DNA from: CAWFLT01 sp963816795
GTDB taxonomy: Bacteria; Acidobacteriota; Vicinamibacteria; Vicinamibacterales; SCN-69-37
Assembly: GCA_963816795.1 (NCBI GenBank)
Contig: CAWFLT010000014.1
Coordinates: 496,001-560,000 of the forward strand
Reading direction: 5' to 3'
Length of the DNA stretch: 64,000 nt
The number at the start of each line of letters is the position of its first letter. Position 1 is the stretch's first letter. The notes under the pieces are model-generated. The model did no database searches and was not told the origin of the DNA. It saw only the letters and a program-made list of their open reading frames with translations. Shown here in pieces: positions 1 through 8,597 of the stretch. Made by a program: the position numbers and the translations under genes.

Positions 1-111
1 AGGGGGTCTGGCGCGAGTGGTCTGGTGGTCGGACCACCGGTTGCGATAAACTGCACGTACGTTGGTCACGAGGCACCGCACTCCCCGCCTGGCTGGCGGT
101 CAGATTTGCTG

Positions 112-826
112 ATGCTAGCCGTCCTGCAAAACCTGATCGCACTGCAGGCACTCGACACCGCCGCTGACGCGGCACGCAAGCGGCTGGCAGAACTGCCGGC
201 CGCCGACGAAGAAATCACGCGCCACCTGGCCACGGCCACGGCGGCTCTCGACGCCATCAAAGCCCGCCAGCAAGACAATCAGCAGGCCCGGCGCGCCTTG
301 GAGAAAGACGTCGCCCAGGTCGACACCCGGCTCGCCCGATTCGACGACCACAAGGCGGCAGTCAAGACCAACCACGAATACACGGCCCTCCTTCACGAAA
401 TCTCCACGGCCAAAGCGGAGAAAGACGCGATCGAAGAGCGCATTCTCGGGCTGATGGAAGCCGCGGATGGATTGACGGCCGAGCTCAAGGCGGCGCAACA
501 GGCCCTGGCCGACGCCACGGCGGATGGCGCCAAGGCGCGCACCGCGATCGCCGCCGAGCGCCAGACGCTCGAGGCCGAGCTGGCCCGGCTGGCGCACGAG
601 CGGGGCGCGCGAGGCGAAGGGCGTCGATCGTGGGAGCCTGGCGAAGTACGACCAGTTGCTCAAGCAGCGTCGCGGACTCGCGGTCGCCCAGATGATTGGG
701 GAGGTGTGCGGCGCCTGCCACGTCCGGCTTCGGCCGCATTTTGCTCAGCAGATCCGCCGGAACGACGCCATCGTCCAGTGCGACAATTGCCAGCGGATCC
801 TCTTCTTTCAGCCGCCGGTGCCGTGA
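112..826 (+). CDS. C4-type zinc-ribbon coiled-coil protein (CT398/CdsZ-like), frameshifted
   Basis: Reconstructed product is about 237 aa. The first 170 residues are a long Ala/Glu/Lys-rich coiled coil. The C-terminus, read one base later, holds two cysteine pairs (CGACH, then CDNCQ) about 23 residues apart, ending in RILFF, the signature of the CT398-like zinc-ribbon family. Members are putative adaptor or nucleic-acid-associated proteins; function is not established. One extra base near 606 breaks the frame: without correction the reading frame runs on into the next gene and gives a false 403-aa fusion. The ATG at 112 is chosen because family members begin just before the first coiled-coil heptads. 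The stop overlaps the GTG of the RNase H gene. Confidence 0.8.
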
Positions 827-1236
827 CGATCGCTCGATACAGCGCCAATATCGATGGTGGCGCACGTGGCAATCCGGGCCCCGCCGGATGGGGCGTCGTG
901 GTGCAGGACCCCGAGGGCGTCGTCATCGCCGAGCTGAAGGGCACGCTGCCGTACGCCACCAACAACGTCGCCGAGTACGAAGGCCTGCTCGCCGCGTTGC
1001 GCTGGGCCGCCGACCACGGCGCCGCTGAATTGCACTTGCGCTCGGATTCGCTCCTGCTTGTGCAACAGATGCGCGGGGTGTACAAGGTGAAGAACGAAGG
1101 ATTGAAACCGCTGCATGGTCAGGCCCGGCTGCTGGCTCATCAGATCGGGCGCGTGACGTACGAGCACGTCCGCCGCGAGCTCAACAAGGACGCCGACCGG
1201 CTCGCGAACGAGGCGATGGACGAGGCGAGCGCCTGA
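823..1236 (+). CDS. rnhA: Ribonuclease HI family protein
   Basis: A 137-aa RNase H fold that would cleave RNA in RNA-DNA hybrids. The four metal-binding acidic residues are visible in order: Asp in NIDGGARGNPGPAG, Glu in EYEGLLAAL, Asp in RSDSLL, and Asp in NKDADRLAN near the C-terminus. The VKNEGLKPL stretch before the last helix is typical of the small RNase HI subgroup found beside zinc-ribbon proteins. GTG at 823 overlaps the upstream TGA (824-826), implying translational coupling with the CdsZ-like gene. It could alternatively be a phosphatase-less relative of the RNase H/phosphatase fusions. Confidence 0.88.
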   Translation: MTIARYSANIDGGARGNPGPAGWGVVVQDPEGVVIAELKGTLPYATNNVAEYEGLLAALRWAADHGAAELHLRSDSLLLVQQMRGVYKVKNEGLKPLHGQARLLAHQIGRVTYEHVRRELNKDADRLANEAMDEASA

Positions 1237-1329
1237 CCGGCCGAGGCCGGCACAAGTCCCAGGCCCAGGTTCAACGCGGTCCAGACTTTGGCCCTGGGCC
1301 ATGCCGGCCCAGGGCCTTCAAGAGTCGCC

Positions 1330-1767
1330 ATGTCAGACAGAAAATACCGCCAGCGTGGGTATCAGGACGAGGGGCCGAGAGAGCGGCGGCCGGACGCGCC
1401 GCGCCGGCCGCCGGAGCCTCGCGATCCGCGAATGCCGCGCGATCCACGCGTGCCGAACATGCCGGGATTTCGCGACGTGTTCAGGTGCGCGCGCTGCGGC
1501 CACATCGAGTCCACCGAGGTCGGCCTGGCAAGCAAGTGCGGCAAGTGCGGCGTCGATCTGCACGCGTGCATTCATTGCACCTCGTTCGACGCCGGCGCGC
1601 GGTTCGAGTGCATGCAGCCGTTGACGGCGCGCGTCTCGCCGAAGGACGTCAACAACGCGTGTCAGCTGTTCGCGGCGCGGGTGATCGTCGAACGCGAGAC
1701 GGGCTCGACGCCGGCCAGTGGCGGCAACTCTGCGAAGAAGGCTTTTGACGATCTCTTCAAGTTCTGA
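1330..1767 (+). CDS. Small zinc-ribbon protein of unknown function
   Basis: A 145-aa protein. Residues 1-45 are low-complexity and rich in Arg, Pro and Asp. The rest holds a CARCG and a CGKCG pair followed by DLHACIHCTSFD and a further Cys (RFECMQP), consistent with one or two zinc sites, and a conserved-looking VSPKDVNNACQLF segment. The C-terminus KKAFDDLFKF is a short amphipathic tail. I do not recognise a named family. ATG at 1330 is preferred over an upstream in-frame ATG at 1288 because the intervening residues look non-coding. Confidence 0.75.
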   Translation: MSDRKYRQRGYQDEGPRERRPDAPRRPPEPRDPRMPRDPRVPNMPGFRDVFRCARCGHIESTEVGLASKCGKCGVDLHACIHCTSFDAGARFECMQPLTARVSPKDVNNACQLFAARVIVERETGSTPASGGNSAKKAFDDLFKF

Positions 1768-1786
1768 ACTTTCGTCCGAGAACCCA

Positions 1787-1802
1787 GAACGGAGAACCGT
1801 TC
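1787..1802. terminator. Small hairpin between convergent genes
   Basis: GAACGG and CCGTTC flank an AGAA loop in the 41-bp gap between two convergent genes. It could end transcription in both directions, but there is no strong T tract, so this is only a candidate. Confidence 0.3.
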
Positions 1803-1808
1803 CTTCTG

Positions 1809-2606
1809 TCAGTGTCCCTTAATCGCCGCCATTAACCTCCCAGTCCCCGAACCCTCGGCCCGATACGAAAAACACGTCTCGAGGTGCTCCGCCGTGCAGA
1901 GCCGCGCGACGCGAATCGCCGTCGCCGGCACGCCGGCGTCTTCGAGCTGATCGGCGTTCGCCTGCCAGAGATCCAGCCGCCAATGGCCCGGGCCGTCCTC
2001 GGTGAACCAGGCGGCGGCGTCCGGCGTCATGCCGAGGAACGTCGTGCGAACGCGGTCGTCCACCTGATAGCAGCAGGCGCCGATACTCGGCCCGATCGCG
2101 GCGACGAGATCCGCTGCCGGCACACCCATCTCCTCCAGCGTCTGGACCGTGACGGCGGCGACGGCGGCGCAGGTGCCGCGCCAGCCGGCGTGTACGGCCG
2201 CGACCGCGCGGCCGTGCCGATCGGCGAGGAGGATCGGCACGCAGTCCGCCACGCGGACCGCGATGGCGCGGCTCGCATCCGTCGAGACGATCGCGTCGGC
2301 CTCGAACGATGCCAGCGTGGAATCCTGAGCCGTGATGATCCTCACGACGCGTCCATGCACCTGCTTCACGGTGAGGACGCCGCCAGTTGCCACACCCAGC
2401 GCCTGTTCTACTCGCCGCATGTCGTCCTCAGCCGAGGCGCCTCGGAAGGAGAGATCTCGCGAGGTGAAGAGATGCGCCGCATATGGAGAGAGTGCCGGCG
2501 CGGAGAGATGTCTCCCCGCCGGTCCCTCGACCCAGACAAAGCCCTCGGCAACTGCAGGCGTCGCGTGGCGCGCGTCACTCATCGATTCGACAACTCCAGG
2601 CGTCAT
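1809..2606 (-). CDS. pgeF: Purine nucleoside phosphorylase / YfiH-family (laccase-domain) protein
   Basis: A 265-aa YfiH/PgeF protein. Members act on purine nucleosides and are linked to peptidoglycan editing in E. coli. Visible family features are the zinc-binding HAGWRGT motif in the middle, the GPSIGACCYQV motif, and the C-terminal CTAEHLETCFSYRAEGSGTGR. The start is either ATG 2606 or ATG 2582 (MSDARH), eight residues later; the family norm fits both. PgeF genes often lie near ftsZ or dcw clusters, as here. Confidence 0.87.
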   Translation of the reverse strand: MTPGVVESMSDARHATPAVAEGFVWVEGPAGRHLSAPALSPYAAHLFTSRDLSFRGASAEDDMRRVEQALGVATGGVLTVKQVHGRVVRIITAQDSTLASFEADAIVSTDASRAIAVRVADCVPILLADRHGRAVAAVHAGWRGTCAAVAAVTVQTLEEMGVPAADLVAAIGPSIGACCYQVDDRVRTTFLGMTPDAAAWFTEDGPGHWRLDLWQANADQLEDAGVPATAIRVARLCTAEHLETCFSYRAEGSGTGRLMAAIKGH

Positions 2607-2767
2607 TCTCGCATGCGACGACAGAGCATCCTCGCTCTGCCTTGCCGGTAACAGTAAGCGGTCAAATGAGTTAGGCGTTGACGAGCAGTGGCAGTCGCGA
2701 CTGGCGCCGCGCTTGCTCTTGTCTTCGATGCCCGGCCGGCGCCGAGGCGATCCGAAGAGAGGACGAC

Positions 2768-3067
2768 ATGACCGTGAAGTTTCTTCCGAATGACAAAGGC
2801 ACTCCGCCTGGCAAGCTGGCGGACGCGGAGCTCCATTTCTCTGGCGGCCCGCTCGACGGGCTCAAGCTGATCGGGTTCGCGATCTGGGAGCGAAAGAATG
2901 GCGGCCGGAACGTCACCTTCCCGGCGCGTGCGTATTCGGTGAACGGCGAGCGTCGCAGTTTCTCCTTGTTGCGGCCGATCGCGGATTCGTCGCGGCAGGA
3001 CAAGCTGCGGGATCTGATTCTCGAAGCGTACAAGGAACACGAGTCCGAGATCGCCGCGGCGCTCTAG
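2768..3067 (+). CDS. Conserved hypothetical protein, 99 aa
   Basis: A short soluble protein with alternating beta-strand-like segments (AELHFSGGPLDGLKLIGFAIWE) and a C-terminal helix ending SEIAAAL. No recognised domain. The start ATG is supported by a GAGAGG ribosome-binding site about 5 nt upstream. Its last 4 bases overlap the end of the convergent radical SAM gene. The 160 bp upstream (2607-2767) contains a short CAGAGC/GCTCTG hairpin and no further gene. Confidence 0.65.
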   Translation: MTVKFLPNDKGTPPGKLADAELHFSGGPLDGLKLIGFAIWERKNGGRNVTFPARAYSVNGERRSFSLLRPIADSSRQDKLRDLILEAYKEHESEIAAAL

Positions 3068-4881
3068 CGGTCTACCGATCGACGCTCGTCGGCGGGGATG
3101 AGGGCGGCGTTCTCGCGCTTGCGCTTGGGCGGCAACGTCCACTCCTCACGGAAGCTCTTCTCGAGCTCCGAGCGGAAGAATCCCGTCTTGAAGCCGCCGT
3201 CGATGATCTGCCAGGGCAGAAAGGGGTCCTGGCTGCGGTCCCGATACAGATAGGCGTCGGCGTCGACCCCGGCCTCTGCGGCGGCGGCTCGCCAGTTGCC
3301 GCCGTTCTGCTCCGCCAGCTCGATGACGTCGGCCACGCGCCGGTCCCCGAGGGACAGGAGGCCCTGGTAGTAAGAATGGCGCTCCGACTTGATGTTGAAG
3401 AACACGTTCTCGAGGCCGGCGACGAGCCCGCGCAGCCGCTCGATCTTGGCCTCGATGACGCTGGCCTCGGTCATCGGCAGCCACTGATACGTGGTCCCGG
3501 GCTTCGGAATCAGCGGGTTCACGGAAGCGACAACGCGCCCGATGGTGGTGGTGGAGGGAGAGGCATCGACCATCACCTCGCGGATCGCGATCGTCAGGTC
3601 CCGCAGGGCGACGAGGTCATCGTCGGTCTCGGTCGGCAGGCCGATCATGTAGTAGAGCTTCAGGTTCTCGATGCCAGACCGGAAGATCAGCGCCGCGCGG
3701 TCGAGGATCTCGTCGTTGGTGACGGTCTTGTTGATCACGCGGCGCAGGCGATCGGATCCGGTTTCCGGGGCGATGGTGATCGAGCGCTCGCCACTCTGCC
3801 GGAGCAGGGAGACGATCGTCTCGGTGAGGTCGTCGAGCCGGAGCGACGCCGGGCTGATGCCGTAACCCATCTCGATCAGCCGGCTCAGGATCAGCTCGAT
3901 ATCGGGATGGTCGCAGAGCGCGATCGACACGAGTCCCACGCGATTCGCGTAGGGCCGGGCGGCTTCCGCGATCTCGAGGATCCGGCTCGTCGAGAACGGC
4001 CGGACCGGCAGGTAGTTGTAACCGGCCCAGCAGAAGCGGCAGAGGTTTGCGCATCCGCGGACGACTTCGATGAGCAGGCGCGACCCGAACTCCGTGTCGG
4101 GCGTAAAGATGCTCGTGCTGGGCGGATCGAGCCGATCGATCGTGGCCACGGCCGCCTTGCGGACGACGGGGGGCGCGGCGGTGCCGGGACGAGGCGTGAT
4201 CGCGGCGACCCGGCCGGGGCCCGCGTACTCGACCTCATACAAGCTCGGCACGTAGAAGCCGCGTTTGCCGGCCAACCCGGCCAGCAGGCGCGATCGATCA
4301 CGGCTGTCGTCGTCGGCGAAGGCCTCGATGAGGTCGGGCACGAGCAGCTCGGCCTCGCCGGCCGCGATGACGTCTGCGAATGGCGCGAGCGGTTCCGGGT
4401 TCACGAAGGTCACCGCGCCGCCAATGACAACGAGCGGGTCGCGGCGGTGCCGGCGGGCGGCGCGTGGCTCGAGTCCCGCCATCCTGAGCATGGTGACGAC
4501 GTTGGTGTAGTCCCACTCGAAGGAGACGGAGAACGCGAAGACATCGAACTCACGCACCATCGTCTGCGACTCGAGGGTGAGGAGCGAGTCGCGCCGCTCC
4601 TTGAGGAGGGCCAGGTCCTGCTTTGCCGGCAAGAACACGCGCTCGCAGACCACGCGTTCGTCGGCGTTGAAGAGCTGGTAGACGGTCTGGAGTCCCAGGT
4701 TCGACATCCCGACGAAGTACGTGTTCGGGAATGCCAGCGCGACGCGCAGCCGGCCCCCGTGCGGCTTGACGATGTAGCCGGCTTCCTTGGTGAGCGTCTC
4801 CTGGGCGTTCAGGCGCGGATCATTCGCCGCAGCCGCGCTGCGGGGTCGAGCGGAACGGGCACGTCTGACAGGTGCGGTCAC
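3064..4881 (-). CDS. Radical SAM protein of the TIGR03960 type
   Basis: A 605-aa protein. The N-terminal half contains a B12-binding-like alpha/beta region (GGAVTFVNPEPLAPFAD near residue 155). The radical SAM core follows with Cys277, Cys281 and Cys284 in RGCANLCRFC, which would bind the 4Fe-4S cluster that cleaves S-adenosylmethionine. Further core elements are APETGSDRLR and GLPTETDDD. The family is widespread in anaerobes and Acidobacteriota and its substrate is not established. It lies downstream of ftsZ on the same strand, separated by about 290 bp of repeats, so it probably has its own promoter. Confidence 0.85.
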   Translation of the reverse strand: MTAPVRRARSARPRSAAAANDPRLNAQETLTKEAGYIVKPHGGRLRVALAFPNTYFVGMSNLGLQTVYQLFNADERVVCERVFLPAKQDLALLKERRDSLLTLESQTMVREFDVFAFSVSFEWDYTNVVTMLRMAGLEPRAARRHRRDPLVVIGGAVTFVNPEPLAPFADVIAAGEAELLVPDLIEAFADDDSRDRSRLLAGLAGKRGFYVPSLYEVEYAGPGRVAAITPRPGTAAPPVVRKAAVATIDRLDPPSTSIFTPDTEFGSRLLIEVVRGCANLCRFCWAGYNYLPVRPFSTSRILEIAEAARPYANRVGLVSIALCDHPDIELILSRLIEMGYGISPASLRLDDLTETIVSLLRQSGERSITIAPETGSDRLRRVINKTVTNDEILDRAALIFRSGIENLKLYYMIGLPTETDDDLVALRDLTIAIREVMVDASPSTTTIGRVVASVNPLIPKPGTTYQWLPMTEASVIEAKIERLRGLVAGLENVFFNIKSERHSYYQGLLSLGDRRVADVIELAEQNGGNWRAAAAEAGVDADAYLYRDRSQDPFLPWQIIDGGFKTGFFRSELEKSFREEWTLPPKRKRENAALIPADERRSVDR

Positions 4882-5021
4882 AATGATCGGGAGCGGCGTA
4901 CGGACCCCGCGGCTCTACCGCCGGCGAGGTCCGCGCTCCTGGTACTGGCGATTGTACCTGCGTTGAGGAAGAACGAGGACACGGAGAAGAACTAGAGGCC
5001 ACGGAGAAGAGTTGACGGAAC

Positions 5022-5156
5022 TGAGGCCCCACGGAGACACCGCGAGGGCGCGAGCGTAGCGAGCCCCGAGCGCCCGAGGCGTGGGGGGTGGGGCCTCGCA
5101 ACACCGCGAAGCGCGTAGCGCTGAGCGCCCGAGGCGTGGGGGTGGGGCCCCACGCC
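5022..5156. repeat. Two tandem copies of a GC-rich dispersed repeat
   Basis: The 287-bp gap between the radical SAM gene and ftsZ holds two degenerate copies of an element with a GCGAGCGTAGCGAGC-type palindromic block, then GAGCGCCCGAGGCGTGGGGG, then TGGGGCCCCACG. A third copy lies at 28296-28371. The left part of the gap (about 4968-5021) has short ACGGAGAAGA-type direct repeats. No gene is visible in it. Confidence 0.75.
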
Positions 5157-5168
5157 ATTAAGTAAGGC

Positions 5169-6447
5169 TCAGTTCTCCTGGCGCCGGAGGAAGGCCGGCA
5201 CGTCCAGCGGCGAGGTTTCCTCGTCGTCTGCGACGGCCGTGGCGGCCGCTGCCGCCGGCACCCTCGACCCGAGGCCCGGCAGGCTCAACACCGGCCGGCG
5301 GGCGACGGCCACCCCCCGGTGACCGTTGACGACCTGGCGCTCCTCGGTCTGGACCCTGCTGGCGGCATAGGCCGACATGTCGACGGGCGTCTGGATGCTC
5401 GACTGCGCGGCGGGGGCGACTGGCAATGCGAGCGATGTCGAAGCCGGTCGCGATCACGGTGATCTTGATCTTCCCCATCATGTTCGGATCGACAACGGCG
5501 CCGAAGATGATGTTGGCTTCTTCGTGGGCCGCGCTGTGGATGATCTCGGAAGCGCCGCTGACTTCGGCCAGGGTCAGATCGGGGCCGCCAGTGATGTTGA
5601 TGATCACGCCGCGGGCGCCGTTCACCGACGCATCTTCGAGCAGCGGGCTCGAAATCGCCGCCGTGGCAGCCACGCGCGCGCGGTCGTCACCGCTGGCGAC
5701 GCCCGTCCCCATGATCGCGATCCCCATCCGCGACATGATCGTCTTGACGTCGGCGAAATCCAGGTTGATGAGCCCGGGGACGAGGATGAGGTCGGAGATG
5801 CCCTGGATCGCCTGCCGCAGCACGTCGTCGGCGGTGGCGAACGCTTCGGACATCGTCGTGGACGGCTGCACCGTCGAAAGCAGGCGCTCGTTCGGGATCA
5901 TGATCATCGTGTCCACGCTCTCAGCCAGTTCGCGCAGGCCCGCTTCGGCCTGCAGGGCGCGCTTGCGCCCTTCGAACTTGAACGGCTTGGTCACGACGGC
6001 GACGGTCAGGGCGCCGATCTGATTGGCGAGGCTCGCGATGACCGGCGCCGCGCCCGTCCCAGTGCCGCCGCCGAGTCCAACCGTCACGAACACCATGTCG
6101 GCGCCTGACAACGCTTCGAGAATCTTGTCAGTATCTTCGAGGGCGGCCTCCCGGCCGACGTTGGGATCCGCGCCGGCACCGAGGCCTTTCGTGCGCTGGG
6201 CGCCAATCTGCACTTTGAGCGGCGCGGCGTTGTTCAGCAGGGCCTGCTGGTCGGTGTTGGCGACGATGAACTCGACGTCTCCGAGTCCGGCGGAGACCAT
6301 GCGGTTGACGGCGTTGCCGCCTCCCCCGCCGACGCCGATGACTTTGATCCGGGCTCCCGTCTGCGCGAGCTCCTCGTGCAGCGTGATGCGGAGCTTCTCT
6401 GGTTGGCGGGGATCGAGATTCAGAGTGGGGGTGTGACGAACTTCCAT
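5169..6447 (-). CDS. ftsZ: Cell division protein FtsZ, frameshifted near the C-terminus
   Basis: Tubulin-like GTPase that forms the Z ring. The GTP-binding T4 loop GGGTGTG is at residues 126-132, and the T7 loop region NLDFADVKTIM, which completes the next subunit's active site, is intact. One extra base near 5425 breaks the frame after GFDIAR. Reading on in the next frame gives a linker and the conserved tail LDVPAFLRRQ that binds FtsA, so the true end is 5169. The uncorrected frame gives a junk Arg/Gly-rich tail ending at 5158. The start is backed by AAGGAG 5 nt upstream. About 20 residues precede the core. Last gene of the dcw cluster. Confidence 0.95.
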
Positions 6448-6456
6448 AGGGCTCCT

Positions 6457-7689
6457 TTAGAAGAATTCCTTGAAGAGGGTCCGAAGCCGGCCAGTGATAC
6501 GGCCGAGAGCGCCGGCGCCGACGCGCGCCGGCTCGGCCTGCTGATTGCGATGGATATAGACCACCAGTCCGACTGAGGTGGCGAACGTAGGGTTGTTGAC
6601 GTGGTCGGCCAGCCCGCCGACGCCCTCGGGCGCTGCGCGGCGGACCGGCAAGTCGAAGATTTGTTCGGCGATCTCGGCCATGCCTTCGAGCATGGCGCCG
6701 CCGCCGGTGAGCACGATACCGGAGTTCAGCGATTTCTCGTAGCCGGCGCGCCTGATCTCGTCCCAGAAGAGGTGGCAGATCTCCTCGGCGCGGGGCTGAA
6801 GAATCTCAGACAGCACGCGCCGCGGCATCGTCCGCGCTCGTCGACCGGCGATACTGGCCACTTCCATCGTTTCGTCTTCGGGCACGAGCGCCGTCAGGGC
6901 GCATCCGGATCGACGTTTGAGCTTCTCAGCATCCGGAATGGGCATCCGAAGGCCGACGGCGATGTCGTTGGTGAAATGTTCGCCGCCGACCGCCAGCACG
7001 CCCGTGTGCCAGAGGCTTCCCCGCTCGAAGACCGCGAAGTCCGTCGTGCCGCCGCCGACATCGACGAGCGCGACGCCGAGCTCCTTCTCGTCCGGCGTCA
7101 GGACCGCCTCGCTGCCTGCCAATTGCTCGAGGACGGTCTCGACGACTTCGACGCCAGCCCGGTTGACGCAGGCGATCATATTCTGCATCGACGACGAGCT
7201 GCCGGTGACGACATGCACATTCACTTCCAACCGGCTTCCCGTCATTCCGACGGGCACGGCGATGCCGTCTTGATCGTCGACAACGAAATCCTGGGGCAGG
7301 ACGTGTAAGATTTCCCGTCCTCCCGGTAGTGCGACCGCGCGCGCCGCGTCGATCGCCCGCTTCACGTCCTCGCGCGTGATCTCGCGATTGCGTCCCGCGA
7401 CCGCGACCACGCCGCGGCTGTTGAACGCCTTCACGTGCGCGCCGGAGAGCGCCAGATAGACGCTGTCGATCTCGATCCCGGCCGTCAGTTCCGCCTCGTC
7501 GAGCGCCCGCTTGATCGCGTCGGCGGCCGAGTCGACGTTGTTGACGACACCGCGGCGGATCCCCTTCGACTCGGCCAGCCCGATGCCGATGATGTCGAGG
7601 CCGCCGTCGTCCATCAGCTCGCCGACGATGGCGGCAACCTTCGAGGTCCCGACGTCGAGGCCGACCAGATACCGTTCTTTACGCGCCAT
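6457..7689 (-). CDS. ftsA: Cell division protein FtsA
   Basis: A 410-aa actin-like ATPase that tethers FtsZ to the membrane. Visible are the phosphate-1 loop GLDVGTSKVA at the start, the SHS2/1C insertion, the phosphate-2 motif DVGGGTTDF, the adenosine motif GIVLTGGGAML, and a C-terminal amphipathic membrane-targeting helix (GRLRTLFKEFF). ATG 7689 (MARKERYLVG) is preferred over ATG 7695. A longer in-frame start at 7932 is ruled out because it would lie inside ftsQ. The gap to ftsZ is 9 bp. Confidence 0.95.
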   Translation of the reverse strand: MARKERYLVGLDVGTSKVAAIVGELMDDGGLDIIGIGLAESKGIRRGVVNNVDSAADAIKRALDEAELTAGIEIDSVYLALSGAHVKAFNSRGVVAVAGRNREITREDVKRAIDAARAVALPGGREILHVLPQDFVVDDQDGIAVPVGMTGSRLEVNVHVVTGSSSSMQNMIACVNRAGVEVVETVLEQLAGSEAVLTPDEKELGVALVDVGGGTTDFAVFERGSLWHTGVLAVGGEHFTNDIAVGLRMPIPDAEKLKRRSGCALTALVPEDETMEVASIAGRRARTMPRRVLSEILQPRAEEICHLFWDEIRRAGYEKSLNSGIVLTGGGAMLEGMAEIAEQIFDLPVRRAAPEGVGGLADHVNNPTFATSVGLVVYIHRNQQAEPARVGAGALGRITGRLRTLFKEFF

Positions 7690-7711
7690 CCCCATCAGTT
7701 GGCCATCCCGT

Positions 7712-8597
7712 TCATCGCTCCAGGACCTTTGTTTCCCGTCCAGTTCGTGATCGCACGTAGACCCGTTCATCGAAGCGCAGATCGACTGAGTCGATCGCGC
7801 CGAGCCGGTCGCGCAGCGTCGGGGCCATCTCGAGATAGCCCTGAACCCGCTCGACGAAACGCGTGTCTCCCAGGTGCAGCAGTACCGGGTCGTCGTCGAG
7901 CAGGACGACGGCATCCCGGGGCGATGAGACATCGACCTGGGAGAGCCGGTCCCGGAGGCCGGGCTGGCTCTCGAACGCCGCGAGTAGCTCGATCGGCGAG
8001 GCTGAGGCGCGCGGGATCGACGGACGGCCCCCCCGCGTTGGCCGGCACCACGAGCCCGTCCACGATTGGCAGGTCGAAGTCGCGGTGCTGCGGGCCGTAC
8101 TCATCAATGATCACGCCGTGCGCATCGACAAGGTACAACTGTTGTCCGACGCGCGCGATCGCGAGCGGAGAGCGCTCGACGATACGGACTTCGATAGTGG
8201 ACGGAAGGACTCGCCACATCGACGCACTCTCCACCCACGGCGAGTCCATCAGGCGTCGCCGGTAGCGGTCGAAGTCGACGCGCATGATGTGTTCGCCGTG
8301 GATACCCGCAACGAGCGCCTCGACATCTCCGGTCGAGAGGCGTGCGTGGCCTCGGACCACCAACCGCTGAACCTGGAACATCGGCGAGCCGAGGACGGTG
8401 GTGCCCAGCCACGTGAACCCGCCGAGCGTCACGCCCACGACGGCCGTCCACCGTGCGAGCCTCCACACCAGTTGACCGAGCCGGCGCCGGCCGGCCGAAC
8501 GTGGATCCGAGCGGCGGAATCGCTTATCGGCGGGCGCCGGGACGCCGGCCGTGGCCGGCGGCAATCCCCTGCGGATGGCACCGGCCCGCGGGCTCAT
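7712..8597 (-). CDS. ftsQ: Cell division protein FtsQ, frameshifted
   Basis: Bitopic divisome protein. It has a basic cytoplasmic N-terminus, one transmembrane helix (about residues 48-68, WTAVVGVTLGGFTWLGTTVL) and a POTRA domain (FQVQRLVVRGHARLSTGDVEALV). The beta domain (ERSPLAIARVGQQLYLVDAHG) follows. An extra base in or near a run of seven G around 8025 shifts the frame. The C-terminal part, from SPIELLAAFE to RTGRETKVLER, reads in the next frame and ends at 7712. The start ATG overlaps the murC stop by 4 bp. Confidence 0.88.

Noticed and set aside
25..1236. A 403-aa fusion of a coiled coil and RNase H
   Set aside because: The middle of this frame is junk; the zinc-ribbon end of the first gene reads in another frame and stops at 826, overlapping the RNase H GTG. 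A single extra base explains it.
3376..4995. A 539-aa plus-strand protein
   Set aside because: Antisense to the radical SAM gene, no recognisable motif, composition of a shadow frame.
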